NCBI GenBank assembly: GCA_040757205.1
Contig: JBFLXL010000005.1
Span: 60,178 to 124,177, forward strand
Direction: 5' to 3'
From: Bacillota bacterium
Lineage (GTDB): Bacteria; Bacillota; Desulfotomaculia; Desulfotomaculales; Desulforudaceae
Length of the DNA: 64,000 nucleotides
Shown: piece after piece, positions 40,955 to 50,154 of the stretch
How the letters are laid out: each line of letters begins with the position of its first letter
Numbering within the stretch: position 1 is the stretch's first letter
Made by a program: the position numbers and the translations under genes
Notes under the pieces: generated by a model
Told to the model about the DNA's origin: nothing
Seen by the model: only the letters and a program-made list of their open reading frames with translations
Databases searched by the model: none

Positions 40955-42406
40955 TTACGGGCTGTGTCTTCTTTTGAGCAAGACCACGCACTCCACGTGG
41001 CTGGTCTGGGGAAACATGTCCACGGGTTGAACCTTCACCACATCGAAGCCAAGCTCGGCCAGGCGCCCCAGGTCCCGGGCCAGGGTGGCCGGAGCGCAAG
41101 ACACATACACCACCCGCCGGGGCCGCAACCGGCCAAGAGCGTCAAGCACCGCGGGTCCGCACCCCCGGCGCGGCGGGTCCAGAACGGCCACGTCCACCCG
41201 CCGGTCCTGGGCCGCCCATTGGGGGAGCAGGTCCTCCACCGCCCCCTGTTCGAACCGTACGTTCTCTATGCCGTTGCGGACCGCGTTCTCCCGGGCGTCG
41301 GCCACCGCCGCCGGCAAGGCTTCGAACCCGACCACGGCCTTGGCCCGTGAGGCCAGGAGGAGAGCGATGGTGCCCATGCCGCTGTACGCGTCCACCACGG
41401 TCTCCTCCCCGGTCAATCCGGCAAACAGGCGCGCGATTTCGTATGTTTTCTCGGCTTGCTCCGGGTTCACCTGGAAGAACGAGGCGGGACCGATTTGAAA
41501 TACCAGCCCGCCCAGATGTTCGGTAATCGCGGGCTTACCGGCCCGGACCAGGTTTTCGGGTCCGAGTAGTTCCCGGCTTTCCAGGGTGTTTACGTTGCGG
41601 ATCACCGAGACCACCCCGGGCTCTTCCGCAGTGAGCCGCTCGGTGAACTCCCGCTCCCCCGGCCAGGGTTGCCGGCCGGTCACCAGCACCAACATGATCT
41701 CCACGGTGGCCGCGGCCCGGCGCAGCAACAGGTGGCGCAGGTACCCCCGGTGAATTTCCCAATCGTACAGGGGCACGCGCAGGGTTTCCAGCAGCGCGGC
41801 GGCGCGGGCCGCCACCCGCAGCAGGTCGGGCTGCACCAGCAGGCAGCCGGAACCACCGTTCGCGTCAATGAAGCAGATGACCCGGTGCGAACCGCGGGCC
41901 AAAAAGCCCAGGGCCAGGCGCCCCGATTCCCGGCTGACGTGAAAGTGCGCCTTGTTCCGGTAGTGCCGGGGCTCGTCCATGCCCAGAGTGTTGGCCACCG
42001 GCGCCTCTCCCAGACCCCCGAGCCGGGTCAGGGCGTCCCGCACCTGCACGGTTTTCCACCGCAGTTGCTCGGGGTAGCTCATATGAAGCAGGTGGCAGCC
42101 CCCACAGTCGCCAAAAAGGCCGCACTCCGGCTCGACCCGGGCTCTCGACCCTTCGAGCACCTCCACCAGCCGCCCGCGGGCAAATGTCCGGCCCAACGCG
42201 GTGATCTCCGCCCGCACCCGTTCCCCCGGAACCGCCAGGGGCACAAAGACGGCCAGCCCCCGCCACCGGCCGACCCCCTCGCCCACGTGGCTCAAGCCCG
42301 TAATATCAATATCGGCGTGATCGCCGACATTCAGCCCTTCAACAGTACTCACCGGTTCCATACCCCCACGGCTCGGGCACTTATCGTCTTGGTCTAGTGG
42401 TCCCAC
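40955..42406 (-). CDS. rlmD: 23S rRNA (uracil-C5)-methyltransferase, RlmD/RumA type
   Basis: The protein of about 483 residues begins with a TRAM domain (VGDHADIDITGLSHVGEGVGRW). A 4Fe-4S cluster set follows (CGLFGDCGGCHLLHMSYPEQL and an upstream Cys). The SAM-binding DAYSGMGTIALLLA, VLDPPRRGC and catalytic YVSCAPATLARDL complete the class. It methylates U1939 or U747 of 23S rRNA. The GTG at 42406 lacks a ribosome site and an ATG at 42361 lies just after GTGGGGGT, so the true start is uncertain. Confidence 0.9.
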   Translation of the reverse strand: MGPLDQDDKCPSRGGMEPVSTVEGLNVGDHADIDITGLSHVGEGVGRWRGLAVFVPLAVPGERVRAEITALGRTFARGRLVEVLEGSRARVEPECGLFGDCGGCHLLHMSYPEQLRWKTVQVRDALTRLGGLGEAPVANTLGMDEPRHYRNKAHFHVSRESGRLALGFLARGSHRVICFIDANGGSGCLLVQPDLLRVAARAAALLETLRVPLYDWEIHRGYLRHLLLRRAAATVEIMLVLVTGRQPWPGEREFTERLTAEEPGVVSVIRNVNTLESRELLGPENLVRAGKPAITEHLGGLVFQIGPASFFQVNPEQAEKTYEIARLFAGLTGEETVVDAYSGMGTIALLLASRAKAVVGFEALPAAVADARENAVRNGIENVRFEQGAVEDLLPQWAAQDRRVDVAVLDPPRRGCGPAVLDALGRLRPRRVVYVSCAPATLARDLGRLAELGFDVVKVQPVDMFPQTSHVECVVLLKRRHSP

Positions 42407-42453
42407 ATTTAGGCCAAGGCCATCCGCACCACCATCCGCACCACCCGGGTAGG

Positions 42454-42979
42454 TCAGCCCGCCCGGCTGCGGAGCAGCTCCGGCTTCAGCGCCCCGTCAC
42501 CGGTGAACATCCGCCGGTAGGACACTCCCACCAGGATCAGGCATCCGATGGCCACCGCAGCCGCGATCATCAGCATGACCACGATCTGGTACCGCACCGC
42601 CTCCTGCGGATCGACGCCGCCCAGGATCTGCCCGGTCATCATTCCGGACCGCGGCCAGTTGAAACGGACGCCGGAGGTTGTCCAGAACCGTACCCTCAAA
42701 GAGCGCCGGCTGCTGGGCCACATAGCAGACCGCGGTGCGCCACTCCGTGGGCGCAAAGGTAAGCCATTGGCGGCCTCCCAGCCGGACGTCGCCCCCGGTC
42801 CCCGGCTGCAGGCGGGCCAGGACGCGGAGCAGGGTGCTTTTGCCCCCTCCCGAGGGGCCGCGCACCAGCATTACCCCTCCCCGGTGGACCGCCCCGGAAC
42901 AGACCGCGGTCCTGGCCCCGGCCCTGGCCCCGGCCCCCACGCTGAACGACAACCCGGTGAACTCAAACCAGAAAGACAT
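42454..42979 (-). pseudogene. fetA-fetB-like ABC exporter remnant (internal deletion fusion)
   Basis: The upstream frame (from 42979) is the first half of a FetA/YbbL-type ATPase: MLVRGPSGGGKSTLLRVLARL and QQPALFEGTVLDNLRRPFQL. At about 42650-42670 the coding sense jumps into another frame that gives the last 60 residues of a FetB/YbbM-type permease (GMMTGQILGGVDPQEAVRYQ and a TM). The ATPase signature, Walker B and most of the permease are missing. An internal deletion joined the two genes, so neither product should work. Confidence 0.82.
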
Positions 42980-43016
42980 CTTTCCCCTCTTTCCCCTCCC
43001 GGACACAAGAGCCGGA

Positions 43017-43113
43017 TTGGAGACTATCCGTTCCTTAGAATATAATCTAAAACCCCAAGATGTTGCGGTGAGGAGCTGTCAAAATTGAAGACTATCCGTT
43101 CCTTGAATATAAT
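43017..43113 (+). promoter_or_regulatory. Two tandem promoters within a direct repeat
   Basis: GACTATCCGTTCCTT(A)GAATATAATC occurs at about 43021-43047 and 43090-43114. In each copy TATAAT is preceded by a -35-like box: TTGGAG (43017-43022, 18-base spacer) and TTGAAG (43085-43090, 17-base spacer). Both point to the small membrane gene and kinase downstream. Confidence 0.6.
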
Positions 43114-43234
43114 CCGCGGACCGTGAAGGCGTCAACGCCGGCTCGTGATCCGCTAACCGGACGTATTTTGGCGGTACATTGGCATATTTTTCTCCTCCCG
43201 CGGACATCCTAGAGGCCAAAGGAGGTGTTCTTGG

Positions 43235-43414
43235 ATGGCAGAATCGATCCGGGGCAGTCTCACCAGTTGGATCGTTATCGGCCTCGGCGTCATTGTGGCC
43301 GCCGTGGGGTGGCTCTTTGTCGCCGGCATCTGGGGGGCTGGATTGGTTGGATTTGGGTTGGCCAGCATTGTGCTCGGCATCATAGACCTCTTCAGATCGA
43401 CGGCAAAAACCTGA
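43235..43414 (+). CDS. Small membrane protein (59 aa)
   Basis: An ATG after AAAGGAGGTGTTC opens a 59-codon frame. It encodes MAESIRGSLTSW, a long hydrophobic Gly/Val/Ile-rich double segment (IVIGLGVIVAAVGWLFVAGI; GLVGFGLASIVLGIIDLF) and a short polar end. The ribosome site, tandem promoters and two TM helices support a real gene. It resembles small PspC- or DUF-type hairpin membrane proteins but I cannot name the family. Confidence 0.6.
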   Translation: MAESIRGSLTSWIVIGLGVIVAAVGWLFVAGIWGAGLVGFGLASIVLGIIDLFRSTAKT

Positions 43415-43544
43415 ACACGAACCACTTCGTTGGCGGGCCGGTCTCAAAAACAGACCGGCCCTCTGCAATTTTAAACTGCCTGACATTTTATTACAGTTTG
43501 CGAACAAGGATTATTGTATTCTTTGCAGAACTTTTCCATTCATT

Positions 43545-45212
43545 ATGAGCAATCAGCCTGAAGGTGGAAGACCGTCAAAAACGAGAGTATCGGCCGATGA
43601 CAACGCGAAACGGTGTGTTGGGGCGGCCTGGTTCAAGCCTGACCCGCAAGCATTATCCCTACTTGACAGCGTTCTTGAAGATTTGGTCTACTACGACCTG
43701 GAACTCAAGGTGCTCTGGGCCAACCAAAATGCCGCTGCTTCGGCCGGCCTGGCCCCGGAAGAACTGGTCGGTCGTTACTGCTATGAAGTATGGCACCGCC
43801 GTAGCGAAGAATGCCCGGACTGCCCGGTTCGCAGCGCACTCCAAACCGGCGGGATACAGGAGGCCCAAACCACTGCGCCGGATGGGCAAAACTGGTTCAT
43901 TCGGGCCTATCCGTTTAAGGATGAACAGGGTGTCATCCGGGGCGCCTTAAAATACGCAGTGAACATTACGCACCGAAAGCGGGCTGAAAAAGAGTTCCAG
44001 AACCACCAGGTCCGGCTTGAGGAACTGGTGCAGGCACACACCGCCGAACTAGCCGCGGTCAATGAGCAACTACAAGCGGTCAATGAGCAACTGCAAAAGG
44101 AAATCGCCGGCCGGCGCCGGATGGAAGAGGCGCTTCGCTCGTCCGAACAACTGTTCTACAAGATCTTTCATTCAAGTCCCGACGTCATGTTCATTGTTGA
44201 CTCCGAAGGCCGTTACCTTGATGTGAACGAAAACTGGTCGCGCCTCACCGGCAAGCGCCGGGAAGAGGCCATCGGGTCCAGAGCCGCGGAACCACTCCTT
44301 GTGTTCAGCCCGTTTATACTGGCGCGCGTGGCCGGAGAAGTTTCTGCGCACCGGACCTTGCACAACCTCGAGATCCGCTATCAGGCGGACTCCGGTGACA
44401 CGCATGTGGGACTTTTGTCCCTGGAATTGCTGGACCTAAACGGCCGGCCGTGTTTCCTGGTTTCCCTGAGAGACGTTACCGCCGGGAAGCAATTGGAACA
44501 CGAAATGGCGCGGCTGGACCGGCTGAACGTCATTGGTGAAATGGCGGCCGGCATAGTCCACGAAATCAGAAACCCGCTGACGGCGGTACGGGGATTCCTG
44601 CAGATGTTCAGGGAGCGGAAGGAGTGGTCCGGTTACGTCAAGCACCTCGACCTGATGACCGCCGAACTCGACCGGGCCGGCGCCATCGTCACCGGATTTC
44701 TGTCCCTGGCGAAGAACAGGCCGCTGAACCAAAAACCCCAGAACCTCAATACCATCATCTTGTCCCTGCTACCGCTCATCCAGGCCGACGCCTTGACCGT
44801 GGACAAGCAGGTACAGGTCCAGCTCACCGAGGTGCCGGACTTGCTACTGGACGGGAACGAAATCCGCCAACTCATTTTGAACCTGGCCCGCAACGGGCTG
44901 GAAGCAATGAAGGCTCCGGGGATACTGACGCTCGGCACGTCTTTGGACGGCGGCGAAGTGGTCCTGGCCGTCCGGGACCAGGGCACCGGCATCGAACCCG
45001 GACTCATCGACAAGATCACCCGGCCCTTCGTGACCAACAAGGAACAGGGTACCGGACTGGGACTGGCCGTGTGTGAAAGCATCGCCGCCCAGCATAACGC
45101 CCGGATGACTTTTGAAACGGGCCCCGCCGGAACCACCTTTTTCGTTCGCTTTCAGCCGCCCGCCGATATCTCCCCGAAAAACGCCCCTCCCGGGACCAAA
45201 TTCCCCTCCTGA
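43545..45212 (+). CDS. Cytoplasmic two-PAS sensor histidine kinase
   Basis: The 555-residue protein has no TM segment. PAS domain one (about 37-150) includes EECPDCPVRSALQTG, a CxxC that may bind a redox group or metal. A coiled coil (160-210, with ELAAVNEQLQAVNEQLQKE) leads to PAS two (215-330). The H-box is AAGIVHEIRNPLTAVRGF near 345; ATPase boxes are NLARNGLEAM and DQGTGIEP/GTGLGLAV. This layout fits orphan sporulation kinases of Clostridia that feed phosphate to Spo0A. No response regulator is adjacent, and the ATG has no strong ribosome site. Confidence 0.85.
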   Translation: MSNQPEGGRPSKTRVSADDNAKRCVGAAWFKPDPQALSLLDSVLEDLVYYDLELKVLWANQNAAASAGLAPEELVGRYCYEVWHRRSEECPDCPVRSALQTGGIQEAQTTAPDGQNWFIRAYPFKDEQGVIRGALKYAVNITHRKRAEKEFQNHQVRLEELVQAHTAELAAVNEQLQAVNEQLQKEIAGRRRMEEALRSSEQLFYKIFHSSPDVMFIVDSEGRYLDVNENWSRLTGKRREEAIGSRAAEPLLVFSPFILARVAGEVSAHRTLHNLEIRYQADSGDTHVGLLSLELLDLNGRPCFLVSLRDVTAGKQLEHEMARLDRLNVIGEMAAGIVHEIRNPLTAVRGFLQMFRERKEWSGYVKHLDLMTAELDRAGAIVTGFLSLAKNRPLNQKPQNLNTIILSLLPLIQADALTVDKQVQVQLTEVPDLLLDGNEIRQLILNLARNGLEAMKAPGILTLGTSLDGGEVVLAVRDQGTGIEPGLIDKITRPFVTNKEQGTGLGLAVCESIAAQHNARMTFETGPAGTTFFVRFQPPADISPKNAPPGTKFPS

Positions 45213-45711
45213 CCGCATTTCGAATTCCGGCCTGCCAACAGCCAGCAATAGAAACCGCTTTTTGGCGAACCTATGGACAACCCCGATGCAAACGCGGCCA
45301 ACTTGGGAGCTAATCTCCCATGTGCAGCCATCCGGAGTGATTTTCGGTCATTATTTGACAATCATTCGTAATATCTACTCCTAGTTTTTCTAGCTCCAGC
45401 TTTTGTTTGCTTGCTCGCAAGCGTATAATATATTAACTGATTCGGGCACATGTTCTAAAGTTATGGATTAGAAAGCTAGCGGCAGTACGTGAAACAAATC
45501 GTTAGTGCATTGTGGTTTGGATTTTGGCATTCAGGGCGATTTCGCCCCAAATCAATTGTTTATATCCGGTACTGGTGAACTGATGCGCGCGGACTAAGTA
45601 GGACGCTGGATGTCTTGGAGGTGATGGTAGAACTCGGACTTGGAGGTATCATGGCTTCACTACACTGGGTCGACAATCGTGCATAGTTCGGCGAGAGGAG
45701 GGATTTATGAT
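45213..45711. other. AT-rich 500-base noncoding region
   Basis: No protein gene is supported here. It holds hairpins TGGGAG/CTCCCA near 45305 and GGGCG/CGCCC near 45537, and a promoter-like site at 45403-45429. A regulatory RNA or long leader of the small membrane gene at 45712 is possible. Confidence 0.45.
45403..45429 (+). promoter_or_regulatory. Promoter-like site with embedded palindrome
   Basis: TATAAT at 45424-45429 is preceded by the palindrome GCTTGC-TC-GCAAGC (45409-45422), which fills the spacer where a repressor could bind. The -35 box is weak (TTTTGT). Confidence 0.4.
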
Positions 45712-45906
45712 ATGTTTGAGCCTTTTTGGGCCTGGACAGCGGACCTCGCGGTCAACAAGCCCATTTCGTTCGGGCTGGTGGTTTGCGTCACCATGGCCGG
45801 ATTGGGTTTGGCCTGTGCCATGATCGCGGATCTCCTGTTTATGCTTCTCCGTATCGACCTCGGGAAGTACGCCAAGGAATACGAAGAAGGCGGCGGCTTG
45901 CACTAA
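45712..45906 (+). CDS. Small single-TM protein (64 aa)
   Basis: ATG at 45712 follows GAGGAGGGATTTATGAT. The protein MFEPFWAWTADLAVNKPISF has a hydrophobic segment GLVVCVTMAGLGLACAMIADLLFMLL and a charged end KYAKEYEEGGG. A longer upstream frame exists but lacks a ribosome site. The family is not recognised; it resembles small membrane components annexed to transporters or ATP synthase, which I cannot support further. Confidence 0.6.
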   Translation: MFEPFWAWTADLAVNKPISFGLVVCVTMAGLGLACAMIADLLFMLLRIDLGKYAKEYEEGGGLH

Positions 45907-46010
45907 CCGGAGAATCACCAATTGGGCCGGATCGTTAACCCCGAGCACCTCAGGGTTTTTCTTGGGGTAGACCGGTGGACAAGTCTGGGACTCAGACGTT
46001 GCCCGAAAAT

Positions 46011-46052
46011 AAACCTCCTTGCCCGGGATAGAATAATGGGCCAAGGAGGTTT
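46011..46052 (-). terminator. Terminator of htpX
   Basis: AAACCTCCTTG and CCAAGGAGGTTT arms form an 11-bp stem with additional CCC/GGG pairing inside. On the minus strand it is followed by TTTATTTTC. Confidence 0.75.
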
Positions 46053-46090
46053 CTCACTTGAACAAGACGCGGATCACCCTGCGCGCGCGA

Positions 46091-46978
46091 CTACATCTGC
46101 TGCAGGCGGCGGATCCGGTCGTCCAGGTCGGGATGGCTGGAGAACAGCTGGGCCAGGGAGCTCTTCGGCTTCCCCCCGCTGATCTTCATGGTCTGCAGCA
46201 CCTGCTGCTCTGTGTCCACCAACTCCACGTTCTTTTTCAACGCAGTGAGGGCCCGGATCATCTTCTCCTTGCCGGCCAGCTTTGCCCCGCCGCCGTCGGC
46301 GCGGTACTCCCGGTGCCGGGAGAAGGCCAGCACGGCGATGCTGCCCAGGATCGAGAACAGGATCTGGAAGACGATGATGGCCACGATATGGACGATGTGG
46401 GCAACCTCGCTCCGCACCGTACTGGCGATGGCGTGGGCGATGATCCGGGACAGGAACACCACAAAGGTGTTGATCACACCCTGGACCAAGGCCATGGTGA
46501 CCATGTCGCCGTTGGCGACGTGGGCCACCTCGTGCGCGATGACCCCTTCCACCGCGTCCTGGTCCATCCGCCCCAGCAGGCCCGTCGAAACGGCCACCAA
46601 GGCTTTGTTCCTGGTGGGACCGGTGGCAAAAGCGTTCACTTCCGGCGACTGGTAAATCCCCACTTCGGGCATCACCTTCAGGCCGGCCCGGCGGGACATC
46701 TCGTGCACCATTTCCACCAACCGGCGTTCCTGGCCCGTGAGGTTACCCCGGGGTTCCAGCACGTGCACCCCCATCATCTGCTTCGCCATCCACCGGGAGA
46801 GCGCCAAAGAGATAAAGGCGCCGGAAAAGCCGACAACCGCGGCAAACACCAGCAGGCTGGCGTAGTTGATGCCCTGCCCTTCCACGTAGCGGTTCACACC
46901 GAGCACACTGGTGACAATCATGATTGTGGTCAGCACCAGTAAGTTAACCAGCAGGAATAATCCGATGCGCTTCATCAC
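46091..46978 (-). CDS. htpX: HtpX-type membrane zinc metalloprotease
   Basis: The 295-residue protein has two N-terminal TM helices, the catalytic [14 protein letters not shown] zinc motif near residue 143, two further TM helices (about 155-215), and the downstream Glu in [14 protein letters not shown]. It degrades misfolded membrane proteins and acts with Fts[13 protein letters not shown] near the C-terminus is characteristic. An ATG start follows AAAGGAGGTG. It is monocistronic, ending at a hairpin. Confidence 0.94.
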   Translation of the reverse strand: MMKRIGLFLLVNLLVLTTIMIVTSVLGVNRYVEGQGINYASLLVFAAVVGFSGAFISLALSRWMAKQMMGVHVLEPRGNLTGQERRLVEMVHEMSRRAGLKVMPEVGIYQSPEVNAFATGPTRNKALVAVSTGLLGRMDQDAVEGVIAHEVAHVANGDMVTMALVQGVINTFVVFLSRIIAHAIASTVRSEVAHIVHIVAIIVFQILFSILGSIAVLAFSRHREYRADGGGAKLAGKEKMIRALTALKKNVELVDTEQQVLQTMKISGGKPKSSLAQLFSSHPDLDDRIRRLQQM

Positions 46979-47252
46979 AACACCTCCTTTCCCCTGCCTG
47001 TTTGTCTGTCATTTGTTATTATGACCGATAACCGGTTCCCGTTCAAGTCCGCAAAAGCGGATTTTCAGGCGGGAACCCGGCTGAAATCGGCCGGCCTTCA
47101 GGGTTGCGCACCCCGGCCCGGATGTTTCTATGGTAGAATCCTTGTAGGGAACAATAACGGCGGACAAAGGGTGAAGCCTGTGAGCCTGTATCGAGGATTT
47201 CCAGTATCACTGACATTCGGGTTCTTGGCCGGTAGGAGGTGGCCCGGGAAAG

Positions 47253-47924
47253 ATGCCCGGTTTTCCCAGAGACAGCTGCATACGTTGCGGCACGTGCTGT
47301 CTGAAGGGCGGGCCCACTCTCCATCATGAGGACAAAAAGCTCCTTCTGAATGGACATGCCGGGTACGAGCACCTGGTCACCATCCGGAAGGGCGAGGCGG
47401 TGTTCGACCCCGTCCTGGGCGCCCCGCGGCCGACCGGACACGAACTCGTCAAGGTGCGCGGCAAGGGAAACGGGTGGTCCTGCTGCCTTTTTGACGAAAG
47501 GAGTTCCGCCTGTAGGGTCTATGAGCACCGGTTCCTGGAATGCCGTCTGTTGAAATGTTGGGACCCCGCCGATTTGGTGGCCGTGATCGGCGTGCACACC
47601 ATCGTGCGCACCGACGTCATCAATCCCGGGGACCCGGTCCGGCAGGTCATCATGGCGCACGAAAAGGAATGCCCTCCCGATGAAGTGCGAGTATTGATCG
47701 ACGGCCTCTCCCGCGGGGAAGACCGGACCAAGACCCTCGCCGCCCTCACCCGGCTGGCCCGCAGAGATTTGGCCGTCCGCCGATACGCCAGAACCGAAAT
47801 GGGACTCCGGGCGGAGCATGAATACTTCATCTTCGGCCGCCCCCTGTCCAGGATTCTGGCCTCCCATGGCATTATGATCCACAAAAGAACCGCGGGAAAT
47901 CCGCCGGGGAAGGACAGGTCTTGA
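47253..47924 (+). CDS. YkgJ-type cysteine-cluster protein
   Basis: The 223-residue protein has an N-terminal CIRCGTCCLKGGP zinc/iron-binding motif and more cysteines (GWSCCLFDERSSACRVYEHRFLECRLLKCW). That gives the CxxCxxC...C...C pattern of the UPF0153/YkgJ family. The metal and function are not established. The ATG follows GGTAGGAGGTGG. It overlaps the HAD phosphatase gene by 4 bases, so the two are co-expressed. Confidence 0.78.
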   Translation: MPGFPRDSCIRCGTCCLKGGPTLHHEDKKLLLNGHAGYEHLVTIRKGEAVFDPVLGAPRPTGHELVKVRGKGNGWSCCLFDERSSACRVYEHRFLECRLLKCWDPADLVAVIGVHTIVRTDVINPGDPVRQVIMAHEKECPPDEVRVLIDGLSRGEDRTKTLAALTRLARRDLAVRRYARTEMGLRAEHEYFIFGRPLSRILASHGIMIHKRTAGNPPGKDRS

Positions 47925-48559
47925 CCTTGAGAGCCGTGCTTTTTGACCTTGACGGAACGTTGATCGATTCGATCCCCTTGATCCGCTGGACCTTCGAACG
48001 GGTTTTCGAGGACTTCGGCCTGGCTTGGGAGGATGGTGCAGTAATGCACACCATCGGACTCCCCCTGCGGGAAATCGCCGCCCGCTGCGCGCCGGACCGG
48101 GCGGATGAATTCATGAAACGGTATGTGGCCTTCCAGAAGACGAGGTTCAGGGAGTTGACCAGAGCGTTTCCGGGGGCGCTGGAAACGCTGGAAACCCTGA
48201 AGTCGGCCGGCTACCGCACCGGCGTCGTGACCTCCAAGCGCCGCGACCCCGCCCGGGCGAGTTTAGCCCTTACCCGGCTTGACCGGCACATTGAGGCGGT
48301 TGTGTCCGCGGATGACGTGACGAGACCGAAGCCCGACCCGGAACCGGTGTTCAAGGCCCTCGCCCTTTTGGACACGCCGCCCCGGAACGCGGTTTATATC
48401 GGCGACAGTTGGTACGACATCGTTGCCGGCAAAGAGGCCGGCGTAGTCACCACCGGCGCGACGTGGGGCGTGGCGGGCCGGGACCGGTTGGCCGAACACG
48501 CCCCCGACATCATTGTGGACTCCTGGGCTGAGTTCCTGGCGGCGCTTCCGGTCTTTTGA
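47921..48559 (+). CDS. HAD-family phosphatase (PpaX/Gph-like)
   Basis: The 212-residue enzyme has HAD motifs: DLDGTLIDSIPL (nucleophile Asp) at residue 8, VVTSKRR (motif II), KPDPEP with Lys (motif III) and YIGDSWYDIVAG (motif IV). The helical cap in residues 18-80 is of the C1 type seen in pyrophosphatase PpaX and phosphoglycolate phosphatase. The TTG start overlaps the upstream stop and has AAGGA nearby. The substrate cannot be told from sequence. Confidence 0.85.
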   Translation: MTLRAVLFDLDGTLIDSIPLIRWTFERVFEDFGLAWEDGAVMHTIGLPLREIAARCAPDRADEFMKRYVAFQKTRFRELTRAFPGALETLETLKSAGYRTGVVTSKRRDPARASLALTRLDRHIEAVVSADDVTRPKPDPEPVFKALALLDTPPRNAVYIGDSWYDIVAGKEAGVVTTGATWGVAGRDRLAEHAPDIIVDSWAEFLAALPVF

Positions 48560-48667
48560 GGAAGAACGCCGGTGTCTGCGGCCGGCCGCTTCGCCGCTGC
48601 GGCGCCGATTTGCATCACAACGATTGACCCGCCGTCTTTACGGCGATATGATTGTTCCAGCAAGATT

Positions 48668-48690
48668 AAAAAAGAACGGGGCTTACCCCG
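48668..48690 (-). terminator. Terminator of the small membrane gene
   Basis: CGGGG/CCCCG stem with CTTA loop at 48677-48690. On the minus strand it is followed by TTCTTTTTT. Confidence 0.75.
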
Positions 48691-48699
48691 CTCTGCCAG

Positions 48700-48867
48700 T
48701 TATGATTCCTCTTGACTCAGAGCGCTGTTGATCCCGATTCCAAGAGCCAACAGCCCGACAAGAAACGTCATTACCGTCACAATTCCCATGAAACTGTAGG
48801 TGCTAAACACGCCGAACATAAAAAAGGACACGACCATCAGAACAATGCCGATCCCCAATGGAACCAT
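48700..48867 (-). CDS. Small membrane protein (55 aa)
   Basis: ATG at 48867 follows GAGGAGGGGTTCGGTT. The product has two hydrophobic helices (LGIGIVLMVVSFFMFGVF; MGIVTVMTFLVGLLALGIGI) with a short polar turn and ends ALSQEES. It has its own terminator. It lies divergent from the aldo/keto reductase gene. No family is recognised; it looks like small two-TM proteins found in clostridial genomes. Confidence 0.6.
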   Translation of the reverse strand: MVPLGIGIVLMVVSFFMFGVFSTYSFMGIVTVMTFLVGLLALGIGINSALSQEES

Positions 48868-49064
48868 AACCGAACCCCTCCTCGAGCCGAAACACAAACT
48901 CGGGCGCCCCGTTTGCGTCGGCCTCTTTTAGCCAATATAAACAATCCAAGCCCTTGTGTCAATACCCCTGCCTTGTACGTCCAGCCCAGTGGAAGGGTGA
49001 GCTTACCTCAGGCTGATCCTTTATAATTACAAGAAAAGAATCGGCCCGGGGGTGGCGTCGTTTA

Positions 49065-50057
49065 ATGAATCCAATGAATAGGCGCAAATTCATACAATTA
49101 GGGTTGACGGTGGCGGCCACCGCAGGTTTGACGGGATGCAAGGTTTTCCCGGAGCCCTACAAACCAGGCGAAGTGGAAGAACTTCCTCCCGCGGATGAAA
49201 AGAAAGAGGCGCTGCCAGACCCGCTCATTCCCCGGCGGCAACTCGGGCGGACAAGCTTGTATACCAGCATATTCGGTCTCGGTGGTGCCTTCGCCATCGC
49301 CCGGGGCCGGCAGAATGAGGCCGCCGCTATCATTAACCGGGCACTCGATCTCGGTGTAAACTATATCGATACGGCTCCCACCTACGGCAACAGCGAGAGC
49401 AATATCGGCCAGGTGATGCGGTACCGGCGGAACGAAGCATACCTGGCCGGCAAAACGCTGGACCGAACCCGCGACGGGACCATGCAACTGTTTGAGCAGA
49501 GCCTAAAAAGGCTGCAAACCGATTACCTGGACCTGTATCAGCTTCACGCGGTACATTCCCATCAAGACTTAAGGCGGCTATTCGGCGCGCAGGGAGCCAT
49601 CAAGGCCATGGAGGAGCTGAAAGAAGGCGGGGTCGCAAAATTCACCGGGATAACCAGCCACAAGAATTGTGCCGTCCTCTTGCAGGCCCTGGAAGAGTAT
49701 GATTTTGACTGTGTGCTTGTTGCCTTGAATGCCGGCGATGTGCATGATGATTCCTTTGCCGAAAATGTCCTCCCACTTGCCCGACGGAAAGACATGGGTG
49801 TGGTCGCCATGAAGGTGGCGGCCTACGGACGAATTTTCCGGGAGGGGGGAGGCGTCTCCATGGAACAGGCCTTGGGGTATGTGCTGACCTACCCGGTGAG
49901 CACGGCTATCGTTGGAGTTTCCACCCTGGAGGAATTGGAGGAAAACGTCCGTATCGCCCGCACTTTCCGGCCGTTTTCAATAGAGCGGATGAAACAGATG
50001 GAAGAACTGACCGAGCCGTACCAGCGGGAAATAAACTTTTTCAAACACCAGTGGTAG
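49065..50057 (+). CDS. Aldo/keto reductase with secretion signal and lipobox
   Basis: The 330-residue protein begins MNPMNRRKFIQLGLTVAATA GLTGC, a twin-arginine-like RRKFIQ followed by a lipobox at Cys25, so it may be exported and lipid-anchored. A charged linker leads to the (beta/alpha)8 reductase domain from about residue 55, with catalytic residues DTAPTYGNSES (Asp, Tyr), YLAGKTL (Lys) and LHAVH (His). This matches AKR-type oxidoreductases annotated in anaerobes. Reductase substrate is unknown; exported members sometimes also bind iron-sulfur clusters, which I do not see here. Confidence 0.8.
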   Translation: MNPMNRRKFIQLGLTVAATAGLTGCKVFPEPYKPGEVEELPPADEKKEALPDPLIPRRQLGRTSLYTSIFGLGGAFAIARGRQNEAAAIINRALDLGVNYIDTAPTYGNSESNIGQVMRYRRNEAYLAGKTLDRTRDGTMQLFEQSLKRLQTDYLDLYQLHAVHSHQDLRRLFGAQGAIKAMEELKEGGVAKFTGITSHKNCAVLLQALEEYDFDCVLVALNAGDVHDDSFAENVLPLARRKDMGVVAMKVAAYGRIFREGGGVSMEQALGYVLTYPVSTAIVGVSTLEELEENVRIARTFRPFSIERMKQMEELTEPYQREINFFKHQW

Positions 50058-50120
50058 GAAAGCGCCCACCGGATAATCCACGCCTTTTAGTGCCTGGCGC
50101 CTGTCTCCTTCGCAAAGCGA

Positions 50121-50152
50121 AACCCGCCAGCCCTTGAAACTGGCGGGTTTTT
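50121..50152. terminator. Terminator between the reductase gene and rnpB
   Basis: AACCCGCCAG (50121-50130) pairs with CTGGCGGGTT (50140-50149), followed by TTT on the plus strand. It may serve both converging transcripts. Confidence 0.75.
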
Positions 50153-50154
50153 GT

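Noticed and set aside
45213..45711. c-di-GMP or cobalamin riboswitch in the AT-rich gap
   Set aside because: I looked for GCCACTG- and ACGCAAAG-type cores and found none that matches well.
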